From contig OX421497.1 of assembly GCA_949126835.1 (NCBI GenBank), positions 6,081,354-6,145,353 on the forward strand: a DNA stretch of 64,000 nucleotides, written 5' to 3'. The notes below the pieces were generated by a model. It had not been told where the DNA came from. It did no database searches and was given only the letters and a program-made list of their open reading frames with translations. Positions 57,325 to 64,000 of the stretch are shown one piece after another. Source of the DNA: Anisus vortex. Taxonomy: Eukaryota > Mollusca > Gastropoda > Planorbidae. Each line of letters begins with the position of its first letter. Positions within the stretch are counted from its first letter, which is position 1. The translations under genes were made by a program, and so were the position numbers.

Positions 57325-57420
57325 ACTAGGCCCAAAACTCCATCAGGGCGACAGGGATCGTTCGGTGGCAGGGGTGGAACCCGCGACGTGTTAGTTGACA
57401 GTCCGGTGAACTACTTCAAA
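57325..57420 (-). repeat. tRNA-derived SINE head, family B
   Basis: The minus strand reads AGTTCACCGGACTGTCAACT and then CGCGGGTTCCACCCCTGCC (B-box-like). Related to 31110 and 2725. Confidence 0.5.
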
Positions 57421-58379
57421 GAGAACTGTACAGATTTCACTCATATCGCCTTTACTTCTATTTCGTTTAAACGGCAAAATTTAGATAACACAGCTTTACA
57501 CCGATTAGATCGGATTCAACCTACAACACAATCGTATAAATTATTACAACAACAAAACGTGCGACCCAATCTATTTTTAGGCTGTGCAGCCAGTGCGTGA
57601 TCAGCAATTGGTAAATAAATATACATAGGTTAGTGACCTAGAAAAACAACAACACTGATCTATAAAGACATAACGGAATTGGTCATATCGTTTAACGGTG
57701 CACATAATATAATAATAAAAGAAAAAGACCTTAACATAGGCGTTTCCGAAGAGGGGAGAGAGAGGGAGCAGATGTACTCTTTTGTTGTTTTTTTTTTACT
57801 TTATAAATATTACTAACATTTTGTGTTGTAATACACTTTTTAAAAATATGCCGTGCTTTCTTCCTGAAATATTCAAGCAGACGACAAAATGTGTGTGGGT
57901 GCGTGTTTTTATTGCATTGAAAAATGAATCACACAGTAGTTGTAAGGTGCGTGTTGAATACACATTGAGAAACATCGGCGTGTTATCGTTGTGCAAGATT
58001 ATGACATAATCCGATTCATAAAAAATATATTTGTTAATGTTAGATTGGATGTGTGTTGCCAAAAAGCTATACAAAGTGGACTTTTCTTTGTGTACTTTGT
58101 TAGTATTATACTTGTCTGTTGAATAGGGATTTAGGACGTAGGCGAGACACTACTAGCTAAAATACGTTATATCAATATATACGTTTATACGTTTATAAGT
58201 ATAAACGCCCCAACAGGCTGGGTAAAAAAAAAAAGTTGATGACTATCTGTGCGGTGCGCTGGTGACACAATCCCTTCCGCCTTGTTTACGGTGTCCACTG
58301 TATACAAAAGCAAATGTAAGGGGAAAACGTAACACCTCCCCAGATACGAACAGACCACTATATGTACAGACTTAGAACA
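57421..58379. other. AT-rich spacer, no supported gene
   Basis: Short frames on both strands at 57782-58074 overlap each other and carry no motif. Confidence 0.3.
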
Positions 58380-58625
58380 CAGGATACTGGATACACCAGA
58401 CTGCTAGACCACCATCACCGATTGCTCATGTGCAACATGACTCCAAAAATCCAGAGCGCACTCTGCAACAGTGCCCACTCCACAGAAAGGCCCCGAAAAA
58501 TTTGTCTGGCCTCAAAGTTCCACTACATAGAAAAGCTCTAGGATCTTTAAAAAAAACAGTCTCACGAAACCATGCCAGTTCACCCGAGACAAGGGACTGG
58601 TGTCGAAGAAAAAGTTTAAAATAGA
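58380..58625 (+). pseudogene. LINE C-terminal zinc-knuckle-like fragment
   Basis: The frame 58430-58624 reads NPERTLQQCPLHRKAPKNLS and VPLHRKALGSLKKTVSR, similar to the tail of Jockey/CR1-type LINEs (the H-x2-Q-CPL and LWGSL-DL blocks), but decayed, with the usual HIL replaced. No other domains. Moderately uncertain. Confidence 0.45.
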
Positions 58626-58710
58626 ACGCAGAATAAGTGCCAACTGAAATTGTATTGTTTCAACAGCTATACAGCCTAAAGCAAATTGTCTATAGAACTA
58701 TAAATATAAC

Positions 58711-59106
58711 CAAAGACTAAAATAAGTTAAACCGCTTGCTTTGATATTTCTGCTATTTGATAACTTGAAACACCTAGTTTCGGAATTTCCGAACGCACTA
58801 TGTCGTCTAGACTTCCGGTTTAGTAATGCGCTAAGATTTTCTCAATGGAAAAATTAGGATTAAAATCGAAAGTTGTATACAGCGGAAGTCTTTAGGGAAG
58901 TTTAGGAGTCATTAAAGACAGTGTTATTTGCTGCACACGAAAAACAACAAGTGTTGAGCTCTAAAAAATAGAGCATTATAGTCTTTGATAATGCTTTGAA
59001 TGTATGTACACCGGAAAACATGAGGACGTTTAGAAGGCCGCGCATGCGCAAACTAACTATTCAGCACTAAAAGTAGAGCAAGCGGTCCATCTTATTATAG
59101 TCTTTG
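58711..59106. mobile_element. Inverted-repeat MITE, family 1, copy 4
   Basis: CAAAGACTAAAATAAGTTAA at left and CTTATTATAGTCTTTG at right, with ATATAAC flanking on both sides (58704-58710, 59107-59113). An additional internal right end (GCATTATAGTCTTTG) is at 58975-58989, as in copy 1. Confidence 0.82.
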
Positions 59107-59113
59107 ATATAAC

Positions 59114-60528
59114 ATACTTTCCCCACTGTAACGTGTAAAGTTCGTCATCTTCGGCAGTGTTCAAGGACAAGGGCATTATTATTGCTTTCAAAATTCTTCA
59201 GTAATGCACTCAGATGCTTATTAGCTCAGGTCTATGTTCTTACAGAAGTGTAACGAGGGAAGGAATCACCAGTCTATCGGAGAATTCTACAATAATGGTC
59301 GTATCAGTACGTCAATAAAAACATTAAAACACAAAGTTTCTCACAATGTCTACAATGTGACAATGGAAAGTGAGTTACCTATGCCGAATCTCTCACCTTC
59401 ATGCTAAGCCGGGACCTTAGGGGTGAATAAACTGGCTCTTTTTTTTTTTTTTTTTTTGTAACTCTGGTGACGGTGCTTTGACATCCTTAAAGGACTCAAG
59501 AACGACAGGTCATTGGTATAAAGTGGTGAATAACTTCGCTGTGAAATGCCCTTGATAACAGTATAAACAGAGCTCCTTCAGTATATATAACTAAATGGTA
59601 AATATCCACTACCGCTATAGCTAGTTTTGAAATTCATGTCCTTACAATGCCAAGTCCCTTTTTTTTTACTGAGGATAAAACGGTATTTTTGTCTTTAAAA
59701 AAACATGTTAATTACTTCGCAAACCTTTGTATAAGATAAGATATAAGATTTATTGATCCAAATAAATGGAAATTTAATTTGATTACATAAATTCCGTCTT
59801 TCAGCATACTTAAAACAATATTAAAGAACCATTTGTACTCAAATCTATATTTTTCTGGCAAATGTTATTGACCTAGTTTCAATCATCCTACCAAGCTGAA
59901 ACACGGCACATAGACGTGTTTCTGACGACAACACATGCTATCAAATTTTCAGCTTTCCCCATCCAATCCCACACAAAAAAGGTTTATTAATTAATCTTTT
60001 TTTAAATTTATATTTATGGCGATAGGTCATCAATGAGCAATGGTAATTTATATTTACTATAACATTTTATTAAAGTAATCTTTAAATGAGAGGTATGTCT
60101 ATATGTTACAAACTGGGGGAAGCGCTGCTTGTGAAATTAGTATGGGGAAAGTAAGTAGGCCTATAGTGTACATTTTCTAGCTCTGCTTTTTTCAAGTTCG
60201 AAGTGAAGCAATAATATATGTAGTGAATTCTGACACTGCCCGTTCTTCACACCTCCACTGCCTTATCTCCATACCTCAGAGGACTGAACGATTTCACAAC
60301 ATGACACTTTCGATGTCAACTTCCGCTTTTCGTGTCCCACAATCATAAAAATGGGAGAAGTTGTAATGTGGGTATGTGTCGGTAGGGAGATGTGTTCAGT
60401 TTGACGAAGACGGATCGTAACGGCCTTATAAAATGCTACATGAATTGTATTTTTTTTTAATTAAACGCCATTCATATGAGATTAGAAAAAGATTTTTTTT
60501 CGGTTTAGATAAGAAGTGTTACAATAAT
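59114..60528. other. Spacer with a LINE-type 3' tail
   Basis: The segment 59743-59785 (AAGATTTATTGATCCAAATA and AATGGAAATTTAATTTGA) resembles the conserved tail of L2/CR1-type LINEs and dependent SINEs. A T run lies at 59440-59457. No gene is seen. Confidence 0.4.
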
Positions 60529-60753
60529 TAAAGACTATAATGAGAATTCCCTCTTGCACTGTACACTTCCGTTTTATTTAACCGCTATGATTTTCTCAAT
60601 GAAAAATTAAAATTGAAAGTTGCATACAGCGGAAACATTTAGGCCAACGTAGGAGCGTAGAAGTAATTTAAGACAGCGTTATCGGAAAAAGAACATAGAC
60701 AATAAGTGAACATATACAAATAGAGCAAGTGGTCCATCTCATTATACTCTTTG
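60529..60753. mobile_element. Inverted-repeat MITE, family 1, copy 5 (left part shortened)
   Basis: AAAGACTATAATGAG at left and CTCATTATACTCTTTG at right, with CAATAAT repeated at 60522-60528 and 60754-60760. The segment after the left end is missing compared with the other copies. Confidence 0.78.
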
Positions 60754-61154
60754 CAATAATCAACAACTGGGTTTGCCTTGAAAAATGTTATCAATTTTGT
60801 TTAGATATTACCCCCAATTTCCCCCGGAAAGTTTTGTGTGTGTGCATACGCCTATGTTTCCGGTCTAAATTATTATAAATGCTCAAAAGAGAGATCAGAT
60901 TTTCTGCAAAATGAGTTATGCTTTTGTGTAAAAACTAAACCCCATTAAAATTCAAGCAAGCATTTGCAACGCAAGCATAAAAAAACAACCGGCGACACAA
61001 ATAGATCAACGACGAGATACACATGCATTTTTTTTCAAAAGCACTAGATCTAGATCTATATTCTATAAATGGTAAAGAGGTAACACAGGAAGATCCGCGT
61101 GTCCCAAACCTTTTCTTCTCTTTCGTGACCAGTTTTTTTTTTTTTTGGAACTTC

Positions 61155-61356
61155 TTACTTCTGGGGTTAGGAAACCTATGGCACGCTTGCCAGACTTGGT
61201 CAATTTCAAGGGGGACGCGGAAGACCTCCCGAAAAGGTCAATTTAACTATCTTTTGCAAAAAGCGAGCAGGATATTTTTTTAGTCTGGTGGTACGCCGAA
61301 TGAATTATAAATCCTACTTTGGCTCACTATTATCAAAAGGTTGCCGACCAATATTC
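61155..61356. mobile_element. Decayed hAT MITE, copy 3
   Basis: GGGGTTAGGAAACCTATGGC at left resembles CAGGGGTCGGCAACC; AAAAGGTTGCCGACCAATAT at right. The interior GCACGC..GCCAGAC matches 53777. Confidence 0.55.
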
Positions 61357-61497
61357 TACTCCATGACCTTCTAACAGTATGCCCTATTATCGCCTATTCT
61401 TGCCTACAAGTAACATATACCAGAAACGATTTTTCTACACACAGTTTTTAATACCTGCGACGTTTATAGTTGGATCATGGAGTTATAATCGGGTTCA

Positions 61498-62206
61498 AGT
61501 ATTACACAATGTAGGCTTCATGTATTACACAATGTAGGCTTCATGTATTACACAATGTAGGCTTCATGTATTACACAATGTAGGCTTCATGTATTACACA
61601 ATGTAGGCTTCATGTATTACACAATGTAGGCTTCATGTATTACACAATGTAGGCTTCATGTATTACACAATGTAGGCTTCATGTATTACACAATGTAGGC
61701 TTCATGTATTACACAATGTAGGCTTCATGTATTACACAATGTAGGCTTCATGTATTACACAATGTAGGCTTCATGTATTACACAATGTAGGCTTCATGTA
61801 TTACACAATGTAGGCTTCATGTATTACACAATGTAGGCTTCATGTATTACACAATGTAGGCTTCATGTATTACACAATGTAGGCTTCATGTATTACACAA
61901 TGTAGGCTTCATGTATTACACAATGTAGGCTTCATGTATTACACAATGTAGGCTTCATGTATTACACAATGTAGGCTTCATGTATTACACAATGTAGGCT
62001 TCATGTATTACACAATGTAGGCTTCATGTATTACACAATGTAGGCTTCATGTATTACACAATGTAGGCTTCATGTATTACACAATGTAGGCTGCATGTAT
62101 TACACAATGTAGGCTTCATGTAGTACAGAATGTAGGCTTCATGTATTACACAATGTAAGCTTCATGTATTACACAATGTAGGTTTCATGTATTACACAAT
62201 GTAGGC
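61498..62206. repeat. 23-bp minisatellite, about 31 copies
   Basis: Unit GTAGGCTTCATGTATTACAC plus AAT. The left and middle units are identical; single-base variants (GGCTGCATG, GTAGTACAGAAT, GTAAGCTT, GGTTTCATG) occur only in the last five or six units after 62088. Confidence 0.96.
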
Positions 62207-62245
62207 TAACGGCTAAATACACTGATCTATATATATCGCTATAGG

Positions 62246-62515
62246 GCACAGTGGCCGAGCGGCAGCGCGTTCGACTGGCGATCCGAAGGTTCTGGGTTCA
62301 AATCCTGGTGCAGGCTAGGCTTTTTTCCCGGGATTTGAGGGTGCCCCTGAGTCTACCCAGCTCTGATGGGTACCCGACCTTAGTTGGGGTAAAGTAAAGG
62401 CGGCTGCACTTAGTGCTGGCCACACAATCACCTAGTATGCCGTGGCCACAGAAACTTGTGAACGCTGCCACACCGGCAATATTGATCAATTTGGTCCGAC
62501 GGGATACTTTACTTA
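62246..62515 (+). repeat. SINE family A, most complete copy
   Basis: A tRNA-like head GGGCACAGTGGCCGAGCGGC (A box) and GGGTTCAAATCC (B box), then the body CTACCCAGCTCTGATGGGTA, GGCCACACAATCACCTAGTA and tail GGTCCGACGGGATACTTTAC. The head resembles a serine/leucine-type tRNA. It is transcribed by pol III in active families; no intact source is claimed here. Confidence 0.85.
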
Positions 62516-63094
62516 GTGGTGTGTCTTGACCAGGCATTCGGAACAAAACGAAAACACTACTCTATATTATAAGCTTATTCTAAATCTTCAAGTCATATCT
62601 CGCCAAAAGACTGTCATTAACAAAATATTTAAATAAAACTAATTCGAGGAAACTCATTGATATCAACTATTAAACTTTCCTTTATAGCCAGTGTTGTTGT
62701 TATTTTAAAATGGAGGTCTATTCCGTCAGTGAATTCTAAATAGCCATAGTATTTTAAGAGATTAATTTGATTCGCTGTGTATGATTTATAAGAAATTACT
62801 TCCTCTTTGCATTAGCATTCACATTAAACATGTGTGTACGACTGTGTACATGTGTGTTTGCGTCTGTGTGTGTGTGTTTGTATTCATCGAACCGTAGAAA
62901 TGCAAGGGGATTTTTTTGTATCTTATCTCTTCGGTTTTATCTTCTAAATATACAGCTAACCGGAAGAAAGCATTAGTGCTAAAGTAAATATAATGTTCGT
63001 TACGTCATGTAATGCAGCTTTTATCAAACATTTTTTTTTCATGACTTTATTATTTTACTTTGGTGACCCATTAACATTTTACTAGCAATTACAA
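62516..63094. other. AT-rich spacer, no gene
   Basis: A GT-rich microsatellite tract (62830-62880). Otherwise unremarkable. Confidence 0.4.
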
Positions 63095-63252
63095 CTTGGC
63101 ACGCAGAGCAGTTTTCAATGGCACACAGAAGGCCATAAAAAGGACTCTTCTTAACAAAAAAATATTTCCGTATGCCTTCAGACTGCTGGCACGCTGAATG
63201 ACCTAGAACTGCTACGTTGGCACACTATAATCTAAAGGTTGCCGACCCCTGG
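63095..63252. mobile_element. hAT MITE, right part
   Basis: TTGGCACGCAGAGCAGTTTT in the interior and GGTTGCCGACCCCTGG at the right end. The left terminus is not recognisable. Confidence 0.6.
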
Positions 63253-63987
63253 GCTAGCCTATACGTAACATATATAGTAGATATAATATGACAGATAGGA
63301 GATGTATTTTCACAGATTTTCGCTTTCATGGCCCGGTGCCGGGTTGGCAGCCGGTATTTTTTTTGGAGGGCAACTCTGATGTAATGTCTTACTTCTGTAC
63401 CCCCATTGGCATCAACGCTGGCATATTGTGGAAACCACCGATACGCTTTCATTAAGAGCACGCCGGTAGGCTGACGCTTGAGGGACGTCCGTGTGTCATT
63501 AAACAAACGAGAGGCTACCAGACTCGATGAGGAGGAAGCAAAGAGCCCAGCAGCCCGTCCCAACCCCGCCCCGGTGCATGGGTGCCCAGGGCTATAGTCT
63601 GGAATTTCTGCTAGCGGGCGATAGTGCAGGTAAATAGCGAGCCACCACGTTAATGATCCGAGGGGAATTCCGCATGTGGGGAGGGAAGTGTAGTGCATGT
63701 ACTGCGGAGACCCTACCCCATGCTACGCCGATAGGGCAGGATCTTGGTGTGCACACCGCCTCTTGACACACCGATGAACATCGTTATGCCCTGGACGTAG
63801 GAGCCGGAAGGTTCGTCCGGTATTTTTTAAGACACTTATATAAATCGATGTAACGCCTAACGTCACTTAAAAATTCACCATTCAATAAACACAGGTGTCA
63901 TATCTAAACCAAGTGACAACACGGAGTTTGTTCACTGGTGATATTGTTCACAACTATACCTGGATATCTAAGGTTATGTTTTAGGGG
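63253..63987. other. GC-richer block of unknown nature
   Basis: Positions 63320-63830 are clearly GC-richer than their surroundings. The longest frame (157 codons, minus, 63225-63698) runs into the hAT end and has no recognised domain. It may be the 5' part of an unrecognised retrotransposon. I do not assign a function. Confidence 0.3.
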
Positions 63988-63988
63988 C

Positions 63989-64000
63989 AGGGATCGGCAA
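63989..64000. mobile_element. hAT MITE, left end at window edge
   Basis: CAGGGATCGGCAA, the start of another copy of the family at 53777, is cut by the window end. Confidence 0.6.

Noticed and set aside
61498..62206. CRISPR-like array
   Set aside because: The repeats are direct head-to-tail 23-bp units without spacers, in an animal genome.
62246..62315. Possible tRNA gene (A and B boxes)
   Set aside because: It is the head of a SINE copy, followed by the SINE body; the acceptor stem does not close convincingly.
63225..63698. 157-codon minus-strand frame as a host gene
   Set aside because: It starts in the GC-rich block and ends within a hAT terminus, with no known domain.

Overview
This is animal nuclear DNA: spliced genes with GT-AG introns, very AT-rich spacers, and a dense load of LTR, LINE, SINE and cut-and-paste transposon copies plus minisatellites. 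The mix of repeats (RTE-like LINEs, tRNA-derived SINEs, a Gmr1-type Ty3/gypsy element) and two conserved metazoan genes suggest an invertebrate, most likely a mollusc (perhaps a gastropod). That placement is inference, not proof.

Host genes. Two genes are recognised, both on the minus strand. (1) Positions 1-4980 hold the 5' part of the chromatin assembly factor 1 p60/CHAF1B gene: seven exons with consistent splice phases encode the N-terminal WD40 repeats, and the gene runs off the left edge. (2) Positions 36026-46948 hold a complete coding region of an ezrin/radixin/moesin (ERM) protein: 13 coding exons, 586 residues, including the regulatory threonine at 567. The two proteins have no known direct partnership (one is nuclear and deposits histones, the other is cortical and links membrane to actin).

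Mobile DNA, left to right. A miniature Tc1/mariner lies at 5082-5663, and a broken RTE-like LINE at 8920-10275. A 21-bp satellite with a 250-bp higher-order period is at 10821-11556. A composite of old dispersed repeats (11.6-15.2 kb) is interrupted by a retroposed LINE ORF1 copy (15.25-17.0 kb). A LINE reverse-transcriptase fragment lies at 20.6-20.8 kb. A young full-length LTR retrotransposon at 21104-28841 has identical LTRs apart from a 10-bp indel, and its pol order is protease-integrase-reverse transcriptase-RNase H, the copia-like order, although its enzymes are Ty3/gypsy type. From 28.8 to 34.3 kb there are SINEs and three neighbouring minisatellites. The ERM introns carry piggyBac-like, hAT-like and SINE insertions. 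From 47 to 64 kb I recognise no host gene: this stretch holds LINE fragments, hAT copies, five-copy families of MITEs and SINEs, and a 23-bp minisatellite of about 31 copies.

Most notable: the gypsy-type element with the copia-like pol order and a triplicated leader/primer-site block; a 50-bp tandem triplication that copies a CHAF1B splice acceptor; a minisatellite that starts five bases inside an ERM intron donor; and an inverted-repeat element family with 7-8 bp target duplications in which two copies carry a second right end.
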